Of a stretch of 64,000 bases of DNA, positions 9,281 to 22,075 are shown piece after piece. Under the pieces are notes generated by a model. The model had not been told where the DNA came from and did not search any database. It was given only the letters and a program-made list of their open reading frames with translations. Positions within the stretch are counted from its first letter, which is position 1. Each line of letters starts with the position of its first letter. The DNA comes from Himantopus leucocephalus (Eukaryota > Chordata > Aves > Charadriiformes > Recurvirostridae), in contig RSEF01000006.1 in the NCBI GenBank assembly GCA_003993805.1, positions 26,496,562-26,560,561 on the forward strand. The letters are read 5' to 3'. Position numbers and translations under genes: made by a program.

Positions 9281-12200
9281 AAGGAGAGAGAAAGGGGAGC
9301 AGGAAAGACTGGTGATAAATCTAAACAAATCACAATGAGCTGACAAGGGGAAAGGTAAACGCAGCCTCGCTTCTTGGTCCAAAAAGCCTGGGAAGTCTGG
9401 ATGTCATCTTGCCCCAACATGCTTTTCCTCTGAAGCGAACGTTCCCTGTTGCTCTGGATTTCACATGGGACTTCGGTGGAAGGGAATTTTGGATCAGGGT
9501 GCAGTGTTTCTCTGAATGTGCAAAACGGACGCACTTTAAGATTTCCAGTCTTGGGAAAACACATCAGATTTTGAGTAAGTTCAGCCTGAGGCAACAGCAG
9601 CCTTGTGATGAATGTGGGCAACACAAATATTTGTATACCAATTAACTGCGCAGTGCAATGATAATAACACATATATGCTTTTACTGAGATAGTGCTCATA
9701 GCAGTTTAAATTGGGTCTGTAAACACTTTGATTTCCTGGGAAGCAGGGGGATTTATACTGCCTTGGGCGGGGGGGGAAGCAGGTTTCAAAGGGGCAGCGC
9801 TGATCACACAGGCACATCTGCAGCACGGCAGAGGTCAGGCAGATTGCACCAGGGAAGGGTCTTCCCTTGCTCCTCTGCACGCTTAGACTGCTTAGCTGCC
9901 CAATGAAATGTGAGATGAGGCTGTATTTTGTCATCTTGTGCTGGAAGAAGCCTGGAAAAGCAGTCCGTGTGGACAGCAACCCCTATAAGTGAGTGTAGTG
10001 GATTCCTGTTGCTTTCTAGATGCTTTCCAAGGGCTCTGACTGATGAAATCAGTTTGTGTTCTGGTATTGGAGGGGGTTTCCATCCCAATGGAAATAGAGA
10101 GGCTTGTGGAGCGCTTCCTGAGCTTGGATCACAGCCCCACAGGGCAACACCAATCGCATCCTGGTGTATGTCTGTGCCTGGCAGGGACCATCCCTCGACG
10201 TCCTGAATTGCAATGTCACTACAGTAGCATTTGACACTGCCCTCAGGAATGTGGCCAGCTTTCCAGCAATGGGGCCACTGGAAAACCTTTGCTGCTGTGA
10301 TATTTGGTGCTGAGGAGCTCTGGCGGTTCTGTACAGCTGGAGTATGGTACATGTATGGCTGCTTTGCAGGCAAAGTGCATCACCGTGGGAGTTACCACCA
10401 AAAGCAAGGGTGTTCCATGGCTGGGGACCTCATGGTACCTGCTCATACTGCTGCGTGTGGAAGGAGCACATCTACAGAGTCCAGCCTCAGGGGAGCAGCC
10501 TGTATCTAGCCCTACAGGTATATCAGCCTGAGCAGGTGGGAGTGACCTTGCAAGGATGAACAGAGCCACCAACTGCTGTTGAGAGGCAAGCACTACCCAA
10601 AGGGGCAGCCAGGACATGGCTGCTCTTCTCAACTGCTGCACCTTGTACCTGGTCACGCAGCACGTGCAGGGTTGTGCTGTGACACTGTCATGTCACAGTT
10701 GTGAGTTGGAGGCTGAGGCAGGTGAGCTGTGTATCCCAGGCTGAGCTCTACCTTGAGCTCCTCTTGCAGCCTCTTTTGGTGCTGCTGTAAGCAAAGATGC
10801 CAGGAGGCACGCGTGGCCTTTACAACCTCACAACTTCTGACTGAAGCAAAGTAAGGAGCAAAGAGAACCGCTTGAGGGAGTTTTCACTTCTAAAAGAATA
10901 ATCAGACTTTGACCTCAAGGAGGAAATTCACTGGATTGCAACTGCCTGCCAGCTCTGATGATGGCTAGATATTTCCCTAAGCCTTTTAATACGAGTAATT
11001 GTACTCACCTTTCTCAAAGCTCTGATTTAATGTTGGATTCCCTGCCTGTCCCTTTTGGCATTTTGTGGGGTGGGAGAAGCAATTGCTTTTCCTTCTGATG
11101 TTGACTTATCTCCAGTTGTGGCTGTCAGATGTACAAGTGAGCTTTTGAGTTTGGCTCCATGAATCCTGCTGTTCTCCCTAAGTCCACGAATGAGGCTGTA
11201 ACCATAGCAATTCTCTTTTGTTGCTGCTCAGACAAACCACCAATGTGGAAGACTCCCGGTCTGACATCCTTAAAGGGAAAAGCAGAGCTTTCTTTGCTCT
11301 GAGAGCTCAAAGCAGAAGAGAAGGAAGGAGTCAATAAAGGCTTCTGGCCACTGTTTGGCCATGGCTGCAGAGTGTCTAGGCTAGACACGAAGACAGCCCT
11401 GGTGGGTCAGAGCAGAGATCTGTGAGGATGCTGTGCTGCCACCAGCAGTGACCAGCAGCAAACACCTGTGCAAGAACAGAGAGAGCAAAGAGTGATCTGC
11501 TCTCCTCACCTCTGTGTTTGTGGTGATCTCAGAGGCTTCCAGAACCATACATGGTGTCTCTTGTGTGCAATAGCCCTACAATATGGGCTAAGTCCCATTC
11601 CAGCTACCGCCAGTTTGCAAAAGCTTTGACAAATGCTTCAAACCTCCATTTATCTATATGATAAAATCCTGGGCCAGTTTATGGTTTCTTGGAGGCTGTG
11701 TAAGTCCAGTGTGATTCCACTTACTAAAACAGGATCACCTTGGTAGTCCTTTCCCATGCTGCTACCATTACAGATGTCAGCTGCATCCTGCCAAACTTCC
11801 TCAGGGCGAATTCCAAGCATAAATGAGAAAAAGCTACTTTTTCAGCCAGTAGAGCCAAGCTATCCAGCAACTAGAATAAACTAGACCAGTGAAAATATAA
11901 TTTTTTATATCCTGTGAGCCATAGGAGAGAAATCACCTATTTGTCTAATACAAGGAAGTCTAAAACGAGATGCTCCATGTTTAATGGAGGGTGCAGTTCA
12001 GCAGTGCAGCTGAGCTGATCCAATGCCGTCCTGATCCTGAACATTTCTACTTTGCATTTGTATGTCTTTGGTGCTCCAGCTATTGCCAGCTTTGATTTTG
12101 GTTTTGCTAGTCTGCTCCTGCTGAGATGATCCAACTCACTAAGTTGGCAGAAAAATAAACTTGGGCAAAAGTTTTTCCCCAGGATAGAATAAAGGAAGCA

Positions 12201-12404
12201 CTTTCTGTCAGATTAGCGAGCTGAACTGGCCCTGTGAAGGGTCTGACACAAGGACAAGGGAGGGAGTGGGACCATATGGCTGATAATCAGGTTGGGGAAA
12301 GGGAGGAGGAAGGGTAGGAAGACTAGGACTGACTTTTCTGGTAGCAGAAAACTCTTAAATAATCTTCTGTGCAGTGGAAACACGCCATTAGCTGTGACAC
12401 CTAG
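9281..12404. other. Non-coding; stop-poor patch at 9.6-10.7 kb, no gene recognised
   Basis: The longest open frame of the window is here: 189 codons on the minus strand, 9804-10373. It overlaps a 132-codon frame (9581-9979) and a 137-codon frame (10243-10656) in other phases, plus several 62-92-codon frames on the plus strand. Openness in many phases on both strands argues for composition (fewer TAA/TAG words) rather than coding. The translation shows no domain, signal peptide or repeat that I recognise. The remainder of the block holds nothing assignable. Confidence 0.5.
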
Positions 12405-12660
12405 CATTATGAGAAATTAATCCTGCCCGCAGATTTTCAGCCGCAGTGATTGGGTTAGACAGCCTGTGTTAAACGCAGTGCAAAAGCACAGCGTGAGGGC
12501 AACATCTCTGCTTTCTGGGAAACGGATGTGCTTGGAGTTATGAATGATTTTGTCTGAAATTTATCCCAGAAAGCTCCTACAAGATTGTTTACATGATTGT
12601 GCCTTCTTTAACCTAATTATTCAGCAGAAGCCCCACGTGGAGCTGCAGTGTGTGCTAGCA
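12405..12660. promoter_or_regulatory. Candidate conserved non-coding element (forkhead and homeodomain words)
   Basis: A repeat-free block with a forkhead core TGTTTAC at 12586-12592, TAATTA at 12614-12619, an ATTAATCC word near 12416 (bicoid/OTX-like TAATCC) and a CACGTG E-box near 12634. The surrounding sequence has no open frame of note. Clustering of diverse factor words is the reason for the call; there is no direct evidence of activity. Confidence 0.3.
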
Positions 12661-15139
12661 GAAGCAGAGGCACTGCTGGTAGACCTATTTTACCTCCCTA
12701 AACAGCATTAGACACGACAAAGAAAGCAGCTGTCTATGCCACAGTTGTTACAAGCTGTTATTCCCGCCTCCTACCTACCCTTTGAGATGATAATATTGTC
12801 TGCAAGAAGCTGCAGTATATATACAGTATTTATGTGCTATAAATTGTAGTGCTTACTGTGAAGTGCATTGTGGTGACGGAACTCCCTTTTCTCGTTCCCC
12901 GTCTATCTGGGAGATGTATTGTATAACTTGGTGGAAAGGCCCAGCAGCAGCTTACACCTGCAGCAGAAATTTCTCCCAGGAAGCCAGACACTGCTCTAGC
13001 TTCAGCTACAAGTGACTCAGTAGCTGGAGAAAGTACTTTGGGGTGATAGTTGTGGTGGTGGGAACCACTGGAGCCTTGTGATGGCCCCAGGTCCTGGAGA
13101 CCACTCATCTTTTTATTGGGATGAGTCGACCCTCTGCACCTGCCCTAGGCATTGCATGAAAAACAGTGTGGTCTCCCTGTTGCATTCACGCTTCTTTGTG
13201 GTCCTGACAAATTGGCTGGTCAAGAAGGACCTTCCATGAATAGTATAGTTAATGCTTCCCACTCTGATGCCCTTTGCTCGCTGCGGAAATGAAGCAATAA
13301 GGAGGCCTTGCAGTGTAATGCTATTTCCTGTGGAAGGAAGAAGGGAGGGATATACGCTGGTAAAAGAGTGGGCCAGGGAGCTGTACAGACAAAAGAGGTT
13401 TAGTGTAGTTGTCGGTAACCCTGGGATGATTTGGGCGTTTTCCCTAATGACCTCCTTGTTGTTGGAAGGAATTGCATATAGACGTGAGCATGGCTATTGC
13501 TTTCTTCTACTGTCTTGTGGGGGCTGAATACATTTCTGTGGCTTTCAGTCTTGCAGGCAAACAGTCTCAGGCTGCCCAGCATGTGACGGGCAGTGTCATG
13601 GGCCCTGTGGGATGTCTGTGTGTGATCTTGTAGACTAGATGTCCTGTGGGCCTCTCCATAAGACCCAAACAAGGCACCCAGAGATGGAATAGTGGTCACC
13701 ACAGGCTCCATACATAGGCGATGGTGGGAAAGGGTCGTATCTTAGGCACCTTGGTCAGGCATCTGGACACGAATAGCCATCGTATGACTGCTCAGTATAG
13801 CAGTGTCGGACATTCCTGCAAATGCAGTGCTTACCCTGTGCCTTACTGTTATGTCCTGCCCATGCCTTGCCTTGGAAGAGGACCTTTCTTGTGCTTCATG
13901 TCAGGAAAAGCCCAATTACAGCACTAACACAACATAAACTGCAGGTTATTAATGTCAGCTGGCTGCAATTTCACCAAATTTGAAACTTCAGGAGCCAGGT
14001 GCTGGGCTGCCTTCTCCACACCACTCTGCCAAAGCACCTGTTTCTCTTCCCTTCCCCAGCACCTCGTGCCAAAGGCCATGCTGTCTGCAACCCCTGCGGC
14101 AGCTCCCTAAGCTGCAGGCTGCGTGTGGATCTGCCCTGACACCTCCTCTTCTGGCTTTATGCAGCTCCCTACCCTCATCTCCTCTCGCACTGCTGCTCCT
14201 CTCAGCAGCTGAAGTAACAGGAGTGAGTGGTTTGTGAACTCTAGCTGAACTGACAGGATCTCTTCATAACACTCCACATTTCTGCAATTAGTTTTTTTTT
14301 TAATTTAATTTTATTTATTTTTAACAGGCTCTGCTCCCAGATTTACTGAGCTGAATGCAATTGCTTAGCTTCATTATTCTGTTGCAATAGGTCTGCTGGC
14401 AAGTTTATTAAGCAATAAGGGATGAAAGGCAGCAAGTTTCTAGGTGGTTATAGTGTGTGTTGTGTAGTGTTGATAAGGCACAAGGTCGAAGGCTCACAGC
14501 TTTAATCACCAGAGAAAGATACCCTGGAGAGACAGGATCTTATTGGTATAATGACATGGAAGTGAGTCATAAAAAGGGAACTGCTATAAAAACTGCCCAT
14601 TCCTCTTTGCCTGGAGAAACCGATGCTTAGGAGAGATCGTTTGTAGAATTGCTCTAGTGTCACATCTACGGCTATCTTCCCCTCAAGGATTATGGACCAT
14701 GGTGTGAACTTGAAATGGAAATCCCCTAAACCAGCTCCTTTCTTTATCTGCTAGTCAGAGGGAGCTCCAGTTTTGTTGATGAAATTCATGCTGAGGGGCT
14801 TTCTCCCCCTGTAGAAACCCTGGAGCTTTCTGTGTCCTCAGGGGACTTGCCAGGTCTTGTGAAGTCTGGCAAGCTGCTGCTGGTGCCCCCATCTGTGTAG
14901 CTGTGGCTTCACCTTGTGGTGCTGCTGCTTCTCATCCGCCGGGATCCCATGGCTGTCCAACATGATTGTAAAGAAACAGCATCTTCCTTGGGCCTGAATA
15001 TAGCTGAAGGCACACCATTTTGTGGACGTGGACTCTGTTTTCCCTAAACAAGCAGGTCATGTACTGCTGTCTCTTGTTCTTTCTTATCCTTGCTTACTGG
15101 TGTGAAATCCAACTTTAAAATCTCTGCTCATGGGTCTAC
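12661..15139. other. Non-coding, no gene recognised
   Basis: ORFs up to 103 codons (13400-13711, minus), none recognised. An ATTTTATTTATTTTTAA-like AT-rich low-complexity stretch lies at about 14290-14326, just before a C/EBP- and homeodomain-like AT-rich segment (14350-14430). Nothing else was assigned. Confidence 0.5.
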
Positions 15140-15326
15140 TTTGTCACTGGTCATCACTGTGATGTTTGGCAAGTCATGTCATGGCTACCAGACTCCTGGC
15201 CTTACACACCCCCTGTAAATCTGGGCTAATAATACATCCCAACACAATGCAGTAATTTTAGGGTGAATTAACAAATTCTGGACGATTGGAGACATATCCT
15301 TTAGAAATGCTAAGTAATAATATTGT
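15140..15326 (+). repeat. MIR-like SINE remnant
   Basis: Sense-strand landmarks occur in order: TGATGTTTGGCAAGTCATGTCA (MIR: TGTGACCTTGGGCAAGTCACTT), CTGTAAATCTGGGCTAATAATACATCCC (CTGTAAAATGGGGATAATAATA.TACC), GGTGAATTAA, GATTGGAGACATATCC and a terminal AAATGCTAAGTAATAATATTG. The tRNA-derived head is missing or too diverged. Age and divergence are similar to the other MIR copies here. Confidence 0.65.
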
Positions 15327-17011
15327 CTCCCTGTGGAGACTATTAGAAATTGAAAGATGACATCTGAGGGAAAGATACCGTTATAACAACGTAGAGAAAC
15401 CAGATGGGCAAGTGATCCACACAGCTTATGTCAAGAAAACAGGAAGCATCTGTCTCTGTGGGGAATGGAAGAAATAATTAATGTATCTATGTACAGCCTG
15501 GGAGATTGATAGCTGTAATTTAGCAGTGGCTGTTCAGCACTTCTATCAGTAATGACAAAGTGGCCTGCAGAGTTACCTGTTTCTTAATCAATCTCTTGAT
15601 TGCAGTATGGAAGGGGCTGGAGTTACTCTCTGAAGAGAGAGATCTTATAAAGTGAAGCAACAGTGACACACAGCCATATGGGAGACCATATGTGAGGACA
15701 ACATCTGCGGAGGGCTTCATCTTTTCTTTCTCTTCCCCCTCGCCCCCTTCTCATCTTATGTAATTGCAAAGGGTTATTGGATTAATATGCAGATCAGCTG
15801 AAGAGCCCAGTCCTGTGAATCAGACTCCTGTGGCAGGAAAACCTGAGCAGTGGAGTCCCGTGGCAACGTCAGAGAAGTAGCAGATTGCTGATTTAACGCC
15901 CCAATGTGCAAAGCCTGCCCCTGTTGTAGGGGAGAGAGGCTGGAGGGGAGTTGTGCATTACCTGGTCTCTGGGATTAATGCTGAGTGTTGTTGTGGGGCA
16001 CCACTTCAGGTCAATGTAAATTGCGGGTGTTACAGGGGGCTGTAAAGTCAAAGTGCTTGTGGTTGTCCTGTAGTCCTCAGTTGGCTGTGTTATAGCAGCA
16101 GTGCTCTGGTGGCTGGAACAGTGTAAGCCTTTTGTAGGTAGAGTGATGTGACAAGGGTTAATGTGCTCAAAAGCTTGTCTGTTCCCCCCACCCTACATCC
16201 CAGATGATTTAATGTGACAGAGCACCTCTGTCTGCTGGCATTGCCCCATCGGTACAACACCTTGCAGTGCACCAAGCTGCCTGCAGCGTGCTGCTTGCTC
16301 ACAAAGCAGAGCTCCCAGAAGTTTCCTCCTCCTGGGCTGCGGGAGGAAGCAGAATATGGCAGAGCTGGGTGTCAGGAATAAGGTGTTGCAGGTCTGGTCT
16401 TGACCCTGGTTCCCTGTGGCAGAGACCTCAGGGCAGGGGGTTTCCAGTGATGCAATGAAGAGGGGCAGAGCAGGAAGATGAGAGAGGGGTGGCCAGGAGG
16501 GAAGCACCCAGTATCATGGGGTCCAGTCCTTGGACCTCAACCGAGGATGTTTTTTCCACAGATCTTCATTGATGTAAGTGCAAGGTAGTCCTGAAGGCTG
16601 ACTGGTTAAGACACAACCTAAAAGCCTTGCTGAGGAGTAGCTGTAGTAGAAGAGAGGATGGAGCCCAGGCCTCTGAAATCCGGTACCTGTGCTGCAGTGC
16701 TTGGAGCTGGCTTTGCATCTGGAGAAAGGACTTAAATGGTGGGCTGAGGTGACGGGGGGGCTGGGCCCATCGATCTATGAGCCATGCTTCCTGATGGGGC
16801 AAGTGGGTTACATCTGACATCAGGCTACATCCTTTTCATCGTAAGTCAGCAAATAGCGGGCTTTGCTTTTCACCTGACGTGGCCCTCAGATTTGAAATCC
16901 AGTGTGGGAGAGAGATTTACTTTAAGGACAGAAAATGGTGTTTTACTGTTTTATAAGTTTGATTCTGCTTATAGCCCTTTCTTGTTCTGTTCAACTTACT
17001 GTAACAGGTTT
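15327..17011. other. Non-coding, no gene recognised
   Basis: Short ORFs only (longest 104 codons, 16193-16507, minus), none recognised. The 16.2-16.8 kb part is somewhat GC-richer, which explains several frames open at once. No repeat was assigned. Confidence 0.55.
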
Positions 17012-17085
17012 TCATCTGGAGTAAATAATGTAAGTGTTCCCTCCAGTGGAACTGCGATGGTTCACAGCAGCTTGGGTTTGATTCC
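17012..17085. repeat. Degenerate palindromic amniote repeat, copy 1
   Basis: The segment reads CATCTGGAGTAAATAATGTAA, then CCCTCCAGTGGAACT, then GGTTCACAGCAGCTTGGGTTTG. This fits the layout of an old palindromic repeat in amniotes: CTGGTGTAAATCA, then ACTCCA-TGAAGTCAATGGA, then TGATTTACACCAGCTGAGGAT. Arms are only partly complementary now. I recall the pattern from sauropsid genomes but cannot give a reliable database name. The assignment is by word order only. Confidence 0.45.
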
Positions 17086-18589
17086 AATAACCTTAACTCC
17101 TCAGTGTAATTAACTAAAATAATTGCCCTCTCATACCCATGTCTCACATCTTTGAGACTACTGTGATGATTTTATATAACCTGGGATAAATTCAACCCTA
17201 ATCAAACTTCTTAAAGGCCACCCTGCTTCTGTTAGGGATGGAGATGCTCCTTTGATCCTCATGGTTTGTCAAGCGTGATTTTCATATGACTTGAACTGGC
17301 TGAGTGCATAAGTTTTTCAGTAACACAGTGGGTACCTGACGTCTCTTTGCTTTAGGAAGCTGATGCCACATGTAGTTTAGTGCGCTGCCTAGGCTTTAGC
17401 TCCGTAACTCCAGTGAGAATCCCTAGGGAGGGCTGTGTTGATGGGTCTTTGGCTGAGCTGTACGGGAGACAGCTGAGTGGAAGGCGGCTTGAAAACAGCC
17501 TCAGCACCTGCATCTTTTCCTTTGGTGTAATGTTTTGCTGCAGGGATTTCTGGACAGGGGATATACAGAAATGTAGTTATTCATCCTGCGCTGATCATAG
17601 TGAGATACCTGGAGCTAACAAAGGGTAATGGGAAAACACAATGATTTCTGGATTCAGCTTGAACAGCGGCTGAACTGCATTGATCAGTTCACTTTTCTTT
17701 AATGTCTTGAGTCACTAGACAGAAAGGGATATGAAAGAAAGAGGGAGTGAATTGACATTATTGCAATAGCTACTTTATTGCCCTATCACTTTGTTCCTGC
17801 ATCATCCTCAAGGTCTGGTTGTTCATCACAGAGCCCTGTAACTGAAAGCTCCCTCTTGCCACATCCTAGTGCGATGGCTTTGTTGTACAGCGAGGATGTA
17901 CAACAAATCCTTCCATGGCTGCCGCAGCAGCTCTGGCCAATGACCCATGCCATGGCGCTCTCACCCCAGAAAAGGTTAGAGTGAGCCAGGGAGAGGTAAT
18001 GAGCCTCAGTTAATTGAGCCTGTGATGCACTACAGAGCCCTCTTCCCTGAACATCATCTTCTCACTGAGGAAGGCAAAGTGGTTTGGTGATGGATTTCAT
18101 GGAATGGGACACCTGAGAGCAACAGCTATTCGAGTACAGAAGTGTGCTTTATGGAGAGATTATGCTTTTGTTTAAGCTTGCTTGGATGTCGAGGTGACAG
18201 CTGTGTAGAGATTGTGTGGACAAATGAAGTGAGAGCTAATGCTCAGCAAGAGGGATGCAAGCTTCCCAGGGGGTATGGATTTGCAGTACAACACAAAATC
18301 AGATTTCAGAGATCAGCCATGCTGAAAAGATATTGATTGAAGACAAAATGCAAGTACTTACCTGCTCATTTTCTGTAGTGCTTTATTGCTCACTTTTGTT
18401 TAGTTTTGCACTAAATAAAGGGATCTTTGTCTTTTCTCTCAGAGGTCATCACTCTTTCCTCGTATAGGAAAACCTGCAATACAAAGGAGAAGGCAAAGCT
18501 TCGTTTTCTGATTATACCAACAAAAAAAAAATTGTAATTATTTGGCTGTATCTGCTGTGGACTGATGTGATCCCCTTCACCTGTTGAGG
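17086..18589. other. Non-coding, no gene recognised
   Basis: ORFs of 60-82 codons without recognisable content. An A-rich run (ten A) is at about 18521-18530. Nothing else was assigned. Confidence 0.55.
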
Positions 18590-18675
18590 ATTTTTGGCCT
18601 CATTTCCCATTATGGGGTGAGAGAAGAAATGAGGACAAGCAAATGACGTGACCAAGTGTTACCAGCTGTAATGTC
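18590..18675 (-). repeat. MIR-like SINE remnant, antisense
   Basis: GGCCTCATTTCCCATTATGGGG, a purine-rich GAGAGAAGAAATGAGGACAAG and AAATGACGTGACCAAGTGTTACCAGC occur in order. They parallel the reverse complement of MIR (CCCATTTTACAGATGGGGAAACTGAGG...AAGTGACTTGCCCAAGGTCACACAGC). It is short and diverged; neither end of the element is recognisable. Confidence 0.5.
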
Positions 18676-21600
18676 CCTCACAGTGTAGGGGGATCATCTG
18701 GTCTCTCACCCACAATTCTGACCATGGGTGGGTGCTGTAAAGGGAGCTGTACGGGTGGGTGCAGGCTGTTCTGCACCACAGAGGCCCTAAATGTTTAAGT
18801 TGGTTTAAATGAAAATCCAAAGGTCAGGAGTTCTTCAGAGGACCCCAGGATCATCTGCTGAGGAACCTTTCCTTTGCCATGAGTGACCACAGGCATGTGG
18901 AGACTGAGTGTGGCTGGTAGTCATGGACCACCCAGATGGTAATGGCTGGACTGCTAGAGATCCAGAAACCAGGGGAGATGGACTGACAGAGGGACTGGGA
19001 ATTTGGGCTCTCAGGTTTTTAGCCTCTCTTTAATACTCAGGTGAGTGAAAAACAGAAAGTTTTTGAGATCTTCCCTGTTCCTATCAATTTAGAGATAGAT
19101 AAAAATGAAAAAAAAATGAGAAAATGAACTGTCTGGTTGTGTTGGGCAGATAGATCTTGTGGCCCTGTGCTGCTGGATCTCATGCATTCAGGAGCAAAAG
19201 TCATTGTGGTTTAAAGCCTTTCTGTAATCTATGTGGTCCCAAGTCAACTCTTTGTGATGAAGGTCTCCTTTCCAAACACTCCTGAGGTTGAATGGACATG
19301 GAAATTGAGGTTGTCCCCATTGGTCAGGGTGGATGGACAGCATGGACAAAGGTGGTCCTGTACCCCTGTTGTGAGGACAGGGATTGATTCCTCGTGCTTT
19401 CAGTGGGCACCTTCCACTGCCAATAAATTCCCTCTGTAAAACACTAGGGAAATGCAAGCTGGTTGCCACTTCCTACAGGCTGTGAAACCAAACTGACTTC
19501 TCTAAAGGAAAGCAAAGATATGGTCACAGGTGTTCTGGTGGCTGCAACATGCTCCCTGCCTCTTCCAAGGCCCCGTAGGTGAGAAACACACCAGAAGGAG
19601 GGCAGAAATCCAGAGCTGCTCAAGCAGTAACAAAGGAAATTGTGTCTGTGCACGTGTGCATTTATGTCTCTGCAGCTCTATTTCCCTGGATTTGTCCTTC
19701 TCTTTCTGTGATCAGAGCTGGTTGATGAACTTTAAAAAAAAAAAGTGCATGAATGATTTGCCAATAAAAAATTACAAACTATTTATCTAGAGAATGTTAT
19801 TTGTCTCTAGTCAAATTGCTGAAAAATGGATTTCTCATTACATTAGTGACCTATCAACAGTCTAAACACTGGGTGGGCACTACATGTGAGTGCCAGCAGG
19901 CATGCTGTTGTGCACTGCTGGTGAAAGCAGGGTAAGAGCAAAGTAAAAATCTAGGTGAGAGGGTATATGATGATGTACTTAAGTGATTCTCTCACTATTC
20001 TGTTTCCTGATCTTTATAATGATTTCTTTGTTTATTTAGCATATAATCCTAAGGTACCAAGTATATATAAATGAATATTTGGAGAAACAACATTAACCTG
20101 CGGGAATCTGCCTAGAGAAATTGTGGAGAAATTGCATCTATAACAAAATCCAACAAGTTGAGCAGACCTTTGCCTGCTAGAAGTATGTGGCATGCATGGC
20201 CACAGTATTGCATCAATATGGCTCTTGCTAGTAATGTAATAGCTTGTACTCTACAAGGGATCTGTAAATCCCAAAATGCCTTGGACAGTGAGATCTACTG
20301 GTAGCATTCCCGTCTGGGAGCTGGCAAAACGGTGGCTGAGACTAGTAGTGGCAGCACCCTGCCATTGGTGGCAAAGCTGAGGAGTGGCTCTAGGTTTTTT
20401 TCCCTCTCCCCTGGGCTACTTTGCTCTCCTTCCCCAGGGACCAAAAATATGTTCATGAGGACTATATCACAGGGCACAGTCTTGTTTTGTGCAGGGAGGG
20501 AAGTCTCTATGGCTGTCTGGACCGTGAGCTCTCTCACATCAGTGTTATTCCGTGTAATCTAGAAGACTGGTGATCTTTGTGCTCATCTGGGAAGTGCAAG
20601 ATCCTGCCTACATTTCTGCATTTGTTGGTCCCCTTTAAATCCCATCAGAGCTGACAGGAAAAGACAGTCATGGCTCTCTTGCCCTTGTAGCTGAAGGAAG
20701 GCTCCTGCTGACCCCAGTAATTGTGGATCAGGTACTTCTTTGTTCTGTCCGTGCAATCAGGGCTTCCATCTGCTTTTCCATAAATAGAAAGCACTAACCA
20801 CTTCAGAAACCCCTGTTCCCACTCTTGACAGCCAGGGTCATGCAGGACTCATTAAAGAAAGTAAATAAAGGATGTGGGCAGGCCTGGCAGCGACAGCTTT
20901 CTTGTGGCGCCAGCAGGCCCTCTGCCAGGTAAAGCCGAACTCCCAGCAAGAGCTTCTCAGAGCGCCTTTGGGATGTGTACAGAAGAATTCTGTGGTGAGA
21001 TGAAATATTTAAAACCGCTTTGGGTTGAAGCGAGGTGGGGGAGCAGCAGCCTCTTTAATCTGTGCACAGTTTTAAGACTGTGTGTGAATCATTGATGAGG
21101 AGGGCAGAGTGTTTCTAAAGCTCTGGCAGGTCATTAAACCTGGTGATGGACTCATTAAACAGGGAGCTGCATGGAAAGCCCTGGACAAAAGTACTGGAGT
21201 ATTTCACATGCGTTGCCCTGTGGAGTGCCAGCACTTTTTACCTGTGACTTTCAGGGTATTGTTGCAGTATTTATTAATAAAGAAAAATATCTTAGGCCAG
21301 TGGATTGTGTTGCATAAGAGGAAATGTGTGAAAGAAGCTCTTTGATCTGTCAGGGAAAAGCATAAGAAGATACAATAGTAGGAATTCAGGACTCAGGGTT
21401 TTCCTAACCATCTGATGGTGTTGCACATGGGGGTTGGGTAAATCACCTCTTCCAGCTCTTTTAACTGGGACATAAATGGGGCAGGGAAGGGTGTGTGTGT
21501 GTTGCAGTGTTAGTGTTCCCCTGGCTTCAGTGGAAGAAAAGTAGAAAATGCCACTTTGCCAAGTGGTGTCCTCAAACCTGTGTGTGCTCACAGCTTCTGC

Positions 21601-22024
21601 TGGCCTCAGTGCTTGCACCATAGTGCTAGTTGACCTCTACTGTACCTGCTGTTTTGTGCCTTAGGCTTTTTCTGACCCACCTGCAAAGAGCATACATGCC
21701 GTTCAACGGGTTGGATAGTTTTACAGCCATTGCAATGAGAAATGCAGTGTTAGATGGTTCCTTTGACTAGTTTGAATTTTACTTTCTTCGGAATGTTGCT
21801 TTTCAGTAAAACTATGTACACAATTTTGCTTTTCATTAAAATAGTGCACAGTAAAACTGTGCTTATGTGCTGGCCATAGACCTGAGTAAAGCCAGTGCTT
21901 ACAGTACCTGTGCTTCATCTCTAATTGTTAATTATACAGACTTAGATACTTGGATGGTATAAACTGGCATTACCCTCTTGGCTTCAGATAGGTTTACAGG
22001 ATTTGAACAACATCCCCTGATTGT
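18676..22024. other. Non-coding, no gene recognised
   Basis: ORFs up to 109 codons (21292-21621, minus), none recognised. Contains a short TG run at 21490-21502. No interspersed repeat was confidently identified in this 3.3 kb. Confidence 0.5.
21490..21502. repeat. Short (GT)n dinucleotide repeat
   Basis: About six GT units are directly visible in GGGTGTGTGTGTGTTGC. It is short and unlikely to be highly polymorphic. Confidence 0.7.
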
Positions 22025-22075
22025 CTTACATTTACATAGCTGCGTTCCGAAGCACTGTGCAAATGTCATACAGAG
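22025..22075 (-). repeat. Possible CORE-SINE/L2-like 3' end, antisense
   Basis: TTACATTTACATAGCTGCG, GTTCCGAAGCACTGTGCAAATGTCA resembles the reverse complement of the shared 3' end of MIR/L2-type elements (TTTATATAGCGC...AAAGCGCTTTACAAA). Only ~50 bases are informative, so this is a weak call. Confidence 0.33.

Noticed and set aside
9804..10373. 189-codon minus-strand ORF as a protein-coding gene
   Set aside because: No recognised domain, and frames are open in several phases on both strands. No splice or promoter context was seen.
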